From NCBI RefSeq assembly GCF_031581025.1, contig NZ_JAVLCA010000020.1: a DNA stretch of 48,249 nucleotides. One strand, written 5' to 3'. A program made the translations under genes and the position numbers. The notes beneath the pieces were generated by a model that was not told the origin of the DNA, searched no databases, and saw nothing but the letters and a program-made list of their open reading frames with translations. Position 1 is the first letter of the stretch; each line of letters opens with the position of its first letter. This DNA is from Salibaculum sp031581025 (GTDB taxonomy: Bacteria; Pseudomonadota; Alphaproteobacteria; Rhodobacterales; Rhodobacteraceae). Positions 32,821 through 41,829 of the stretch are shown here, in pieces.

Positions 32821-33876
32821 TCAGGTTGAGGGCGGCAGCCGGTCAAGTGGCAGGAAGGGCATCAGTCGCAGCAGTCGTGCGCGGATCGCCTCCCAGAAGG
32901 CACCCAGCAACAGAAGAACAGCGCCCAGGGCGACGGTGGTCGTGGCGGTGCTGTCCTCGCCCAGAACGGTGAACGACAGCGTCACAACATAGCCGATCGC
33001 TGCAATCAGGAAAGATCGCCGGTCGATCACAATGGCCACCAGCGCGAAGAATGCCAGCACGATCAGCAGCAACAGGGTCGATCCCTCTTGTTCCAGAAGG
33101 CTGAGGGCGAGGGTATTGACCAGCGCAGGCGCGGCCACGAGATGCAACCAGAACCCGTTGGCCGACCGGCGGGTCACACGATGCGGGTCGCTCATGTCGA
33201 ACCACATGGCGGCAATGAACACCAGCAACCCCAGAACAAGCGTGATCCAGGCGAAGGGCCCGCCGGCCGAGAGAAGGAAAAGGTCCTCGACACTGTCCGG
33301 CGACCCGGCAGAGGTCGCCGCCAGCAGCATCGCCACCACGAAAAGCCCCACCGCGATCATGGCCATGGCGAAGGGCACCCGGAACCGCAGCCAGAAGACC
33401 GCAAGCGCCAACGTGGTCAACACGAAGGGCCAGGGCAGGCTCGAAAAGTCCTGCTGCGCGACCATGAAGGGCTGCGCGAACCCGGCGATGAACCCGGCGG
33501 CGGCATTGCCCGCAAAGAGGACCGACAGCGCGATGGCCGGCGCGACCATGCGCCGCCGGCGGATGAAGTACTCCGACAGCAGCCACAGCACGACGGCCGC
33601 CACACCGGCCATGGTGATCACCTGGGTGCGATAGTTCACCACCTCGGTGGCCATGGTGACGGCATTCATCCCCACCCAGCCAGCGGCGAGGATCACAAGA
33701 CCGATCACGATGAAGATTTCGTTGAAGCCCTTGAACAGTTCGAAGGGCTCGTCGCCCGATGAAAGACCCTCGCGGGCGCCGCGGCGGCTGTCGGCCAGCG
33801 AGGCAATCGCGGCAGCTTGCCGCTCTGTCACGATACCAGCCGACACCGCGGCGCGAAGGTCATCGCGGTCGATCAT
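32821..33876 (-). CDS. Polytopic membrane protein between hslV and hslU (function unknown)
   Basis: A 351-residue protein. Residues 1-50 are a soluble N-terminus with an alanine-rich ITERQAAAI-like stretch that recalls the DUF2157 group, and then about ten hydrophobic segments follow (FIVIGLVILAAGWVGMN is the first). I do not recognise a precise function. Its ATG overlaps the TGA of hslV (ATGA), and it ends 22 bp before hslU, so it is embedded in the protease operon. It could be a structural or membrane-stress component linked to HslUV, but that is inference. Confidence 0.8.
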   Translation of the reverse strand: MIDRDDLRAAVSAGIVTERQAAAIASLADSRRGAREGLSSGDEPFELFKGFNEIFIVIGLVILAAGWVGMNAVTMATEVVNYRTQVITMAGVAAVVLWLLSEYFIRRRRMVAPAIALSVLFAGNAAAGFIAGFAQPFMVAQQDFSSLPWPFVLTTLALAVFWLRFRVPFAMAMIAVGLFVVAMLLAATSAGSPDSVEDLFLLSAGGPFAWITLVLGLLVFIAAMWFDMSDPHRVTRRSANGFWLHLVAAPALVNTLALSLLEQEGSTLLLLIVLAFFALVAIVIDRRSFLIAAIGYVVTLSFTVLGEDSTATTTVALGAVLLLLGAFWEAIRARLLRLMPFLPLDRLPPST

Positions 33877-34430
33877 CCGTCGGCCGTTTCCACGGTCAGG
33901 TTGCCATTCGTGTAGACACAGATATCCGCGGCGATGGCCATGGCCCGGCGGGCGATGTCCTCGGCCCCCATGTCGCTGTCCATCAGGGCGCGCCCGGCGG
34001 CCAGCGCGTAGTTGCCGCCCGATCCGATGGCGGTGACGTCATGTTCGGGTTCCAGCACGTCGCCCGCGCCGGTGATCACGTAAAGATCCTTGCCGTCGCT
34101 GACGATCAGGAAGGCCTCGAGTTTCTGCAGGTATTTGTCGGTGCGCCAGTCCTTGGCCAGCTCCACGGCCGCGCGCTGCAGCTGCCCGGGGGTCGACTCC
34201 AGTTTCTTTTCCAGCCGCTCGAGCAGGGTAAAGGCATCGGCGGTGGACCCGGCAAAGCCGCAGATCACCTCGTGTCCGCCGGGGCTGATCCGGCGCACCT
34301 TGCGCGCGGTGCCCTTGATCACGGTCTGGCCAAGCGTGACCTGCCCGTCGCCCGCGATCACCACCTTTCCGCCCTTGCGCACCGCCACGATCGTCGTGCC
34401 GTGCCAGCCGGGAAAATCCTGTTCCGCCAT
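33873..34430 (-). CDS. hslV: ATP-dependent protease peptidase subunit HslV (ClpQ)
   Basis: HslV is the proteasome-like threonine peptidase partner of HslU. The catalytic Thr is T12 in GWHGTTIVAVRK, so the first 11 residues form a propeptide that must be removed; E. coli HslV instead has Thr directly after Met. AGDGQVTLG and GFAGSTADAFTL are family motifs. The ATG at 34430 has AAGGAC upstream and gives 185 residues; a start at 34484 would add 18 residues and is rejected. Its stop overlaps the next gene. Confidence 0.95.
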   Translation of the reverse strand: MAEQDFPGWHGTTIVAVRKGGKVVIAGDGQVTLGQTVIKGTARKVRRISPGGHEVICGFAGSTADAFTLLERLEKKLESTPGQLQRAAVELAKDWRTDKYLQKLEAFLIVSDGKDLYVITGAGDVLEPEHDVTAIGSGGNYALAAGRALMDSDMGAEDIARRAMAIAADICVYTNGNLTVETADG

Positions 34431-34493
34431 TTTGCGTCCTTTCAATCGTCGCCCCGATATGGCCCCCGGGGCTGCGGGACTCAAGCCCGCAAC

Positions 34494-34520
34494 GAAAAAG
34501 GGCGCCCCGCGGGGCGCCCT
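34494..34520 (-). terminator. Rho-independent terminator after trxA
   Basis: On the minus strand GGGCGCCCC GC GGGGCGCCC (34500-34519) forms a nine-bp GC-rich stem and is followed by five T residues (34495-34499). It lies 25 bp after the trxA stop and should end the addB-addA-trxA transcript before hslV. Confidence 0.88.
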
Positions 34521-34544
34521 TCGCCAATCCTGCGTGGCGTCGGA

Positions 34545-34865
34545 TCAGATGCTGTCTTCGATCCAGCTTTGAAGGGCGGCCTTGGGGGCCGCGCCGGCCT
34601 TGTTCGAGACGACTTCGCCATCCTTGAAGATGAACAGGGCGGGAATGCCGCGCACGCCCATCTGGCCGGGCGACATCGGGTTCTGGTCCACGTCGACCTT
34701 GGCGACCTTGATCTTGCCGGCCATTTCCTCGGACAGCTGTTCAAGCGCGGGGCCGATCTGTTTGCAGGGGCCGCACCATTCCGCCCAGAAGTCCACCACG
34801 ACGGGGATATCGGACTGACGGACTTCGGCATCGAATGTATCGTCGGTGACAGCAACGGTAGCCAT
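34545..34865 (-). CDS. trxA: Thioredoxin
   Basis: Thioredoxin is a small dithiol reductase of the cytoplasm. The active site is FWAEWCGPCK, and the cis-proline is in RGIPALFIFKDG. The length is 106 residues from the ATG at 34865, which has AGGAGAT 7 bases upstream; the longer frame up to 34949 adds 28 unrelated residues. It follows addA with a 61-bp gap, the common addB-addA-trxA order of alphaproteobacteria, and is followed by a strong intrinsic terminator. Confidence 0.96.
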   Translation of the reverse strand: MATVAVTDDTFDAEVRQSDIPVVVDFWAEWCGPCKQIGPALEQLSEEMAGKIKVAKVDVDQNPMSPGQMGVRGIPALFIFKDGEVVSNKAGAAPKAALQSWIEDSI

Positions 34866-34926
34866 TGGGATCTCCTGGGCCTGAAAATATCTCGGAACTG
34901 GAACGTATGGGTGCCGACCCGCTCCG

Positions 34927-37900
34927 TCAAGATGTGCCCGCCTCGGCAACGGCGCGGGTCAGCATATCGTCGGGCAGCGTCATCAGGGTGCCCGTCCGAG
35001 TCCAGAGAAGGGCAGTGCGCAGGCGCCTGCCGGGATAAACCTGCGCGAGCGCGTCACGATAGGCCGCCATCTGCCGGCGCAGGCCCACCGGCACCTGTTC
35101 AACCCGGTCCGGCACGACGCGGTTGGATTTCAGGTCCACGGCCAGCACCTCGGTCTCGTTAACCACAAGCCGGTCGATCGCGCCGTGGATGCGGCGCCCG
35201 TCAAGCGTGGGCAGGGTCGCGGTGATGTCCACCTCTGCCAGGCCGGTGTCAAAGATCGCGGCGAGCCCGGGATCGTCGAGCAGCGCCAGAACGTCGTCGA
35301 CAAGGTGTGCGGCCTCGGGGACAAGGCCCCGGTCGGGGTGACGTGCCACAAGGGCCTGGGCGAACTGCGCGCGGTCGGACCGGTCCACACCGGGGAGCAC
35401 CTCGGACAATGTATGGATGATGCGGCCGCGGGCCTTTGCGGCCTCGCTGTCGTCCTCGTCGATTTCTCCGGGCAGGGCTTTGGTGCCGCCAAGCTCCGAG
35501 GGGGCGACGGTCCGCTCGGCCGGATCTGGCGCTGGCACGGTCCCTTCCGGCATGACCAGTGCGGCAGGGTCATGGTCTTCGGACTTTTGCGTCCGTAGCG
35601 GCGCGGTGGTCCAGTCGCCGACTTCGAAGCGGCGGATCGGCCCGGCGGCCGGGCTGTCCATGTCCACCGCACCAAGATGACCCAGCCCGTCGCGCACCAT
35701 GTGATACCAGTTTTCGCCACTGTCGGTGATCCGGCCCGCTCCGGCCACGATCAGCCAGCTTTCCGCCCGTGTCAGAGCCACATAGAGCAATCGCCGGAAC
35801 TCCCGCGTTTCTGCCGCGACGGCCTCGGCGCGCATCTCGGCAACCTCTGGCGGATCGGCCTCCTTGCGCGGTTTCCAGACGGGCACGGCGCCGGTGGTCA
35901 GGATTTCCTGCTTGGGGCCGGGCGTGCGGTCAGTGGTATCGGGAAGGATCACGATCGGGGCCTCCAGCCCCTTGGCACCATGCACCGTCATGACCCTGAT
36001 CCGGTCCCCCGCAGCATCCATCTGCCGCTTGATCTGGATATCCTCGGCATCGAACCAGGCGAGAAAACCGGTCAGGCTGGGCACGTCAGACCGCTCGAAA
36101 GCCAATGATTGCGCCAGAAGCGCATCAATCCCGTCTTCGGCCTGGTGCCCCAGCCGCGCGATCATCTGCCGGCGCCCGTCATGGCGCAGCAGGATGCGGT
36201 TGATCAGATCGTAGGGGCGCAGGAACTCGGCCTTGTCGCGCAGATCGTGCAGCACCGACAGCGTATCGGGGAAATCCGCCTCGCGCCCCCGGAGCGCTTC
36301 CCACAGGGATTGGCCCGGCGGGCGGCCCTGCGCGAGGGCATAGAGATCCTCCTCGCCCCAGCCGAAGATCGGCGATTTGAGGGCTTCGGCCAGCGACAGA
36401 TCATCCTCGGGCAGGGCCAGGAACCGCAGGCAGGACAGGATATCGCGCACGCCCAGGTCATCACCCAGGTGCAGACGATCGGCCCCGGCAATCTCCAGCC
36501 CCGCGGCCTTGCAGGCGGCGATGATCTCGGTGAAGAGGCTGCTGCGCCGCCGCACGAGAATCAGAACATCCCCTGCGGTGATGGGCCGTCGAACCCAGGT
36601 GCCGGTCTCGCGCACCGTCAGCGTCTCTTCGCGGATCATGCGCCTGATCTCGGCGGCGATCCGTCGGGCCAGTTCGATCTCGTGATGGCTTTCGGCGGGG
36701 TGGTCGGCCGGGTCGTCCCAGTCCGGCTGCGGCTGTTCGACCTTCTCAAGCGCCGGCCATAGATCGACGCGCCCCGGCTGGTCGGTATGAAAGGGCAGGT
36801 GCGTCAGGCCAGTGTCGACGCCATCGGCGTTTTCACCCGTGAAAACCTGGTCCACCAGAGACAGGATCGCCGCCGAAGACCGGAAGGAATACAGCAGCTC
36901 GCGCGGCCGCAGCTCCTTGCCGACATTGGCCAGTCCGGTGCTGAATTCGTCTCTTTTCGTGCCGAAATGGTCCGGATCGGCCCCCTGGAAGGAATAGATA
37001 GACTGCTTGCGGTCGCCCACCACAAAGACCGTGCGGTCGCGGTCGGCTCGGGCGCCCTCGCCGCTGGTGAATTCCTGGGTCAGCAGGTCGATGACCTCCC
37101 ACTGCGCGGGCGAGGTGTCCTGCGCCTCGTCCACCAGGATATGATCGATCCCGCCATCCAGCCGGAACAGCACCCATTGCGCCACCGCCGGATCGGTCAG
37201 CAATGCGCGGGTCTTGTGGATCAGATCGTCGAAGTCCAGAAGCCCGCGGCGCTGCTTTTCGGCGGTGTAGCGCGCCCCAAAGGCAATGGCGAAGCGGTGC
37301 AGCACCATTGTCCTGTCCCGCACATCGCAGCGCAGCCGCGTCGCGCGCATATCCTCGGTGCGTGCCATGAGGTCATTGAGCGCCGCGCACAGCCCGGGAT
37401 GCGCCTCGCGCGTGCCCTTGTTCGGGAAAGCGTCGATCTTGGCGGTGTGCGCCTTGGCGCCCGACCCGAAAAGGAACACGCTCTCCAGGATCTCCAGGTC
37501 GTCCGCATCGAAGGAATCGCCGGGGCTGATCCCTGCCAGGCGGGCGGCGGCCTTGGCCTCGGTTGCGCCACCCGGTGTCAGGATATCGACCCAGCGGGTC
37601 AAAAGCGCCTTGTCATCCGCGGTGAAGGTCCGGGCGACCAGGTCGGACACCGTCAGGTCGGCGGCAACGCCGAGCGCCGCACTTGTCGTCTCGGCGTCCG
37701 GTTTGGCCGGAAATCTCCCGATCTGCCCGGTGATCTCCTTCAGCAGCTTCGCGATCTCCGCACCGGTGAACTGCCGCGCGAGCGCGTCGACCAGCGGCTT
37801 GTCGCGATCTTCGGCCATGGCTTCGAGGATGTCGTTGCGCAGCAGGTCGGTCTCGTGGTCCTCCATTTCGCGGAACTGCGGGCTGACCCCGGCCTCCACC

Positions 37901-38304
37901 GGAAAGCGGCGCAGGATGCCCGCGCAGAACGAATGGATCGTCTGGATCTTCAGCCCGCCCGGTGTCTCGATGGCCGCGGCAAACAGCCTGCGCGCGCGGG
38001 CCAGAAACGCGGTGTCGGTTGCATCGGTGATACCAAGCTCTGCGAGGGCCTCCCGCAACCTCGCTTCGGGCATCATTGCCCAGGCGCCCAGCCTGCGGAA
38101 CAGGCGGTTCTGCATCTCGGACGCCGCCGCCTTGGTGTAGGTCAGGCACAGGATGTTCTGCGGATCGGTGCCAACCAGCAACAACCGTGCCACGCGGTCG
38201 GTCAGCACGCGGGTCTTTCCCGACCCCGCATTGGCAGCAAGCCAGGTCGAGGCATGGGGATCGGCGGCGTCCACCTGCGCGCGGGTTGCGTCATCCATGG
38301 TCAT
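34927..38304 (-). CDS. addA: Double-strand break repair helicase AddA
   Basis: AddA is the helicase-nuclease subunit that with AddB processes DNA ends for RecA recombination. Walker A is AANAGSGKTRVLTDR at the N-terminus; LVDEAQDTSPAQWEVI is the Walker B region and QSIYSFQGADP motif III-like. MTVHGAKGLEAPIV is motif V. The C-terminal RecB-type nuclease shows AVDLKSNRVVP. It has 1125 residues from the ATG at 38304, which overlaps the addB stop; a longer start at 38343 lies within addB. AGAGGA precedes the start. Confidence 0.95.
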   Translation of the reverse strand: MTMDDATRAQVDAADPHASTWLAANAGSGKTRVLTDRVARLLLVGTDPQNILCLTYTKAAASEMQNRLFRRLGAWAMMPEARLREALAELGITDATDTAFLARARRLFAAAIETPGGLKIQTIHSFCAGILRRFPVEAGVSPQFREMEDHETDLLRNDILEAMAEDRDKPLVDALARQFTGAEIAKLLKEITGQIGRFPAKPDAETTSAALGVAADLTVSDLVARTFTADDKALLTRWVDILTPGGATEAKAAARLAGISPGDSFDADDLEILESVFLFGSGAKAHTAKIDAFPNKGTREAHPGLCAALNDLMARTEDMRATRLRCDVRDRTMVLHRFAIAFGARYTAEKQRRGLLDFDDLIHKTRALLTDPAVAQWVLFRLDGGIDHILVDEAQDTSPAQWEVIDLLTQEFTSGEGARADRDRTVFVVGDRKQSIYSFQGADPDHFGTKRDEFSTGLANVGKELRPRELLYSFRSSAAILSLVDQVFTGENADGVDTGLTHLPFHTDQPGRVDLWPALEKVEQPQPDWDDPADHPAESHHEIELARRIAAEIRRMIREETLTVRETGTWVRRPITAGDVLILVRRRSSLFTEIIAACKAAGLEIAGADRLHLGDDLGVRDILSCLRFLALPEDDLSLAEALKSPIFGWGEEDLYALAQGRPPGQSLWEALRGREADFPDTLSVLHDLRDKAEFLRPYDLINRILLRHDGRRQMIARLGHQAEDGIDALLAQSLAFERSDVPSLTGFLAWFDAEDIQIKRQMDAAGDRIRVMTVHGAKGLEAPIVILPDTTDRTPGPKQEILTTGAVPVWKPRKEADPPEVAEMRAEAVAAETREFRRLLYVALTRAESWLIVAGAGRITDSGENWYHMVRDGLGHLGAVDMDSPAAGPIRRFEVGDWTTAPLRTQKSEDHDPAALVMPEGTVPAPDPAERTVAPSELGGTKALPGEIDEDDSEAAKARGRIIHTLSEVLPGVDRSDRAQFAQALVARHPDRGLVPEAAHLVDDVLALLDDPGLAAIFDTGLAEVDITATLPTLDGRRIHGAIDRLVVNETEVLAVDLKSNRVVPDRVEQVPVGLRRQMAAYRDALAQVYPGRRLRTALLWTRTGTLMTLPDDMLTRAVAEAGTS

Positions 38305-41228
38305 GGCCGGTCCTCTGGATTGACATCCTGTGTCTCGTCCCATTCGCCGTAGCGTGCCAGGTGGTCGTAGGTGCCGCTATCCGCGGCCGTCATGTTCGAC
38401 CGCCGCGCGGTATAGCCCAGGTCGTCCTGCGCCCAGCGGTACATCAGTGTCGTGAAACGGTGCCAGAAGTCGCCCTCTTCCGCGTCCATCCGGGCGGCAA
38501 CGGATTTCACGTCGCCGGACAGTTGCAGATATTCTGCCCCGGCCACGGGGGCCTGGCCCACCGCGTCGAACCCGCCGCGTTCGACCATGGCGGCCTCGAG
38601 GATCAACTGCTTGTCATAAAGCGCCTGCGCTTTCTTCTGCGGGGCGGTGCCCGACTTGTAGTCATAAAGCCAGACGGCGCCATCCTCGGTCACGTCGAGG
38701 CGGTCGGCCTTGGCCGTCAGGGTGAAATCGACAAGGTCGAGCGTCACTGAGCCGGCTTTTTCCAGCGGCCCCGGTGCGGCGCGGGCCTGTCTTGTGACCT
38801 CGCCTGCAAGAAAGGCGCCCGCAAAACGATCGACCCGTGCCAGCCAGAGGCGCTGGACCGAGGGCCAGGGGCAGTCGCGGGTCAGAACCTCTTCGGCTAC
38901 TTCAAGAAGCCGATCCCGTGCCGCGGGGGTTGCCGGATCCGGGCACAGCGGCAGGAAGGCTTCGAGTATGTCATGGATGATATTGCCACGCAGCGCCGCA
39001 TCGGGAGACTGGACCAGCGGATCGAGCGGCTTGAGGCCCAGAACGTGCCGCGCGTAGATGGCATAGGGGTCGCGGATCAGGGTCTTGATCTGCGTGACGG
39101 ACAGCTTTCGAGGACGGGCCGCCGCCGGGGGGCGCGGCGAGGGGCGTGGCGCCGGCGCGATCTCGCCGGGCGGTGTTTCCAGCCCGGCAGCGGCGCGCAA
39201 GAGCACATCACCGCGGGCGCGCATTTCGGCGACGGCCTCGGGCCCGCCGGTTTCGGTCAGCCCGCCAAGAAGGTTCAACAGTCGGTTGACCCAGCGGCTT
39301 GCCACGGTTTCGGCCTCGGTGTCGCGCACGGCGCGGCTGATCACGACGTCGGGTGCGGTGACGGCGATCTGAAAATCATGGGCCGAAAGCCCGATCCGGC
39401 GCTCGGGCAGAAGCAGCCCGGCCTGGCGTCGCATGGTGCGGTTGAGCCAAGGGTCGGGCGCCGGGGGCGCAGGCCAGGTGCCCTCGTTCAGCCCACCGAG
39501 GATGACCACATCGGCGCTCTGGACCCTGGCTTCGAGCGTGCCCCAGATCAGAACATCCGGGTGGGTTGCCTCGTGGTCACGAACCTCACCACCCGCCAGA
39601 TATTGGTGGATCAGGGTCTCGTAGTCCGCCGCCGTCATCTCTCCGGCGACGGGCGCGTGCTCGGCCAGGTCTGTCATCATCCGCAGGGCTTCACGGCCGG
39701 CGGCCTTTTCCCAAAGTGCGCCGGCCTCGGTGTCATCCGGCCCTGCGGCCAGCCTTTCGGACAGCGCGCGATGCCGGGCGATCCAGTCGACGAGCGGGCG
39801 GTTTTCATCAGGCCTGTGCGCTGGCAGCTGCCCGGCCAGCCAGCCGGCCCAGCGCTGCCGCCCCGGATCGGACGCGTCTCCACGATCCGCCCAGGCCAGC
39901 AGGTCCTCGCCAGTCGGAAAGGCCGGACCGTTGCGCCGCAGGTGCAGTTCCAGAGCCGTCGTGCAAAGCCCGTGCTGACCCCGTGCGCCGGAATGGCAAA
40001 GCGGATGCTTGAGCAGCGTCAGCAGGGCTTCGGGCGTCAATCGGCGCGCCAGAAGCCCCGCCGTGTGGCGCAGGAACCGGCCCGGAGGCGTGAGGTGCAG
40101 CGGCGTGCCCGCACTGTCGTCGGGCAGGATCTCCCAGCGTTCCATGGCCGATGTGACCTGCCGCGCCAGGAGCCGGTCAGGGGTGACGAGCGCGACCGTC
40201 CGGCCCTCGGCCACCGCCATACGCATCCTGAGGGCTATGGCGCCCGCCTCGGCCCTTGGGCTTGGCGCTTCCAGCAGGGTGAGCCCGCCCGTTGCCGTGG
40301 CCAGGTCGGGCAGGGTGGGGCCGTCGCTGATCCACTGGTCTGTCACCGGCGCTGGGCGCAGGGCCAGTGAGACCAGCTCGGACCGGCCGTTTTCAGGTGT
40401 ATCGGTCTCGATCCAGAGCGGAATATCCTGCGGGTGCATCTCCAGCATCTGGCAAAGCGCCTTGAAGCGGAACTGCGGGTGATCCTCGCCCCCGGTCTCG
40501 GCGGTCATCCGGTCCCAGGCGGTAGCGGGCATGTGCTGATCGACCCCGGGCAGGACAACGTGGCCGTCGGGTAGGCTGCAAACCGCCCGGATCAGCTGGG
40601 CGGTTGTCCCGCGTGATCCCGTCGATCCTGCCACGATGACCGGATGGTCAGGCGGGCTGTGCTGCCAGCGCTGGGCCAGCCGTTCGACAACCATGCGTTG
40701 GCGGGCCTCGGGGTCGGGGTCGGGGTGGCTGTGCTCGAAATAGTGCTGGACCAGCGTGATGAAGCGCAGGGCGCGTTTCCAGTGGCCGGACTCGTCCTCG
40801 ACATCCAGTTCCGTTATGCGCGCGGGGTCGATGCCTTCCCCGTGCATCTCTGAGAAGAGCGCACCGAGGCTTTCAGCCAGGGCGAAGCGGCTTTCGCGCG
40901 GGGCCAGCGTCGGGTCCTGCTGTAACAGCTTGCCCACCAGGTTGGACAGGTCAAGCTGGCGGCGCAGTGGCGAGATCGGCAAGGGCAGGTCCTGAACCGC
41001 CGGGTCCTTCCCGAGGTCCGTAATCAGGCGCAGCCGCGGCAGAAGACGCGCCGGACCCTGATCGAACAGGTCGCGCAGGCGCCTTTGGGTGCGCCGCGTG
41101 TTCACCAGGATTTCGATACGGGCAAAGTCCTCGGGCGGCAGGTGGCCGAACCGCCGGTCCAGACCTTCCAGGAACCTGCGCCCAAAATCGCAGCCTGGCG
41201 GGACGGCAAAGAGCCTGGGGTCAGTCAT
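38301..41228 (-). CDS. addB: Double-strand break repair protein AddB
   Basis: AddB is the partner of AddA and also carries a nuclease domain. The N-terminus (FLEGLDRRFGHLPPEDFARIEILVNTRR is split by the start of the family) and the ILGGLNEGTWP segment are typical of alphaproteobacterial AddB. The C-terminal nuclease domain has IHDILEAF and WLYDYKSGTAPQKKAQ with the catalytic D and K. It has 975 residues. Its stop overlaps the addA start. Upstream, a 102-bp gap separates it from tsaE. Confidence 0.93.
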   Translation of the reverse strand: MTDPRLFAVPPGCDFGRRFLEGLDRRFGHLPPEDFARIEILVNTRRTQRRLRDLFDQGPARLLPRLRLITDLGKDPAVQDLPLPISPLRRQLDLSNLVGKLLQQDPTLAPRESRFALAESLGALFSEMHGEGIDPARITELDVEDESGHWKRALRFITLVQHYFEHSHPDPDPEARQRMVVERLAQRWQHSPPDHPVIVAGSTGSRGTTAQLIRAVCSLPDGHVVLPGVDQHMPATAWDRMTAETGGEDHPQFRFKALCQMLEMHPQDIPLWIETDTPENGRSELVSLALRPAPVTDQWISDGPTLPDLATATGGLTLLEAPSPRAEAGAIALRMRMAVAEGRTVALVTPDRLLARQVTSAMERWEILPDDSAGTPLHLTPPGRFLRHTAGLLARRLTPEALLTLLKHPLCHSGARGQHGLCTTALELHLRRNGPAFPTGEDLLAWADRGDASDPGRQRWAGWLAGQLPAHRPDENRPLVDWIARHRALSERLAAGPDDTEAGALWEKAAGREALRMMTDLAEHAPVAGEMTAADYETLIHQYLAGGEVRDHEATHPDVLIWGTLEARVQSADVVILGGLNEGTWPAPPAPDPWLNRTMRRQAGLLLPERRIGLSAHDFQIAVTAPDVVISRAVRDTEAETVASRWVNRLLNLLGGLTETGGPEAVAEMRARGDVLLRAAAGLETPPGEIAPAPRPSPRPPAAARPRKLSVTQIKTLIRDPYAIYARHVLGLKPLDPLVQSPDAALRGNIIHDILEAFLPLCPDPATPAARDRLLEVAEEVLTRDCPWPSVQRLWLARVDRFAGAFLAGEVTRQARAAPGPLEKAGSVTLDLVDFTLTAKADRLDVTEDGAVWLYDYKSGTAPQKKAQALYDKQLILEAAMVERGGFDAVGQAPVAGAEYLQLSGDVKSVAARMDAEEGDFWHRFTTLMYRWAQDDLGYTARRSNMTAADSGTYDHLARYGEWDETQDVNPEDRP

Positions 41229-41330
41229 GCTGTGGGTCTCCGTATCGCTTGGGCGCGTTACCGCGACGACCTGATTCGTCCAGACCCTCGCGCGAAAGCG
41301 GACAATCCGGTCCCGGCGGCCACGGCACGG

Positions 41331-41792
41331 TCACAGGACACCGGCCAACCTGCCGGACCAGTCCGGGGTCAGGGACAGGCGGGCACTGTGGCCCGCCGGC
41401 CCAGCCGCAAGTTGGATGTGCAGCGCGTCATCTGGCAGGTCCGGGCCCAGCCTGTCGGGCCATTCGACCAGGCATATGGCCCTGTCGAAGGCGTCGTGCA
41501 GGCCCAGTTCCAGCGCCTCCTCGGCGTCCCCCAGCCGGTAGAGATCGCTGTGCCAGATTTCCCCCTTCGGTGAGGGGTAGGTCTGCACAAGGGTATAGGT
41601 CGGCGATGGCACCTCGGTATCCGGGCCGCAGAGCGCGCGAATAATGCTGCGGGCAAGGGCAGACTTGCCCGCCCCAATTTCGCCCCACAGCAACAGCGCA
41701 TCGCCGGGCTGCAACAGCGGGGCGAGCGTCCGTCCGAGACGGTTGGTGTCGGCCTCGCAGGCCAGAAAAAGGTGGTGATCGGTCGCTGCCAT
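41331..41792 (-). CDS. tsaE: tRNA threonylcarbamoyladenosine biosynthesis ATPase TsaE
   Basis: TsaE is the ATPase needed with TsaB and TsaD to make t6A37 on tRNAs that read ANN codons. The P-loop GEIGAGKSALAR, SPTYTLVQTY and a later LVEWPDRLG are typical. It has 153 residues. In related alphaproteobacteria tsaE is followed by a phosphotransferase and a nucleotidyltransferase gene before addB; here only 102 bp separate it from addB. It lies 37 bp downstream of the PAS protein gene. Confidence 0.93.
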   Translation of the reverse strand: MAATDHHLFLACEADTNRLGRTLAPLLQPGDALLLWGEIGAGKSALARSIIRALCGPDTEVPSPTYTLVQTYPSPKGEIWHSDLYRLGDAEEALELGLHDAFDRAICLVEWPDRLGPDLPDDALHIQLAAGPAGHSARLSLTPDWSGRLAGVL

Positions 41793-41829
41793 TGGGCCAG
41801 ACTACGGGTCTTGCCGGCCGCGACAAGCC

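Noticed and set aside
33759..35162. 467-codon plus-strand frame across hslV and trxA
   Set aside because: It crosses two clear genes and a terminator, and shows no domain.
36787..38352. 521-codon open frame antisense to addA
   Set aside because: A shadow of GC-rich codons opposite a well-supported helicase gene.
38451..38458. CGTGAAAC in addB as a parS-like half site
   Set aside because: Only 8 bases match, with no palindrome.
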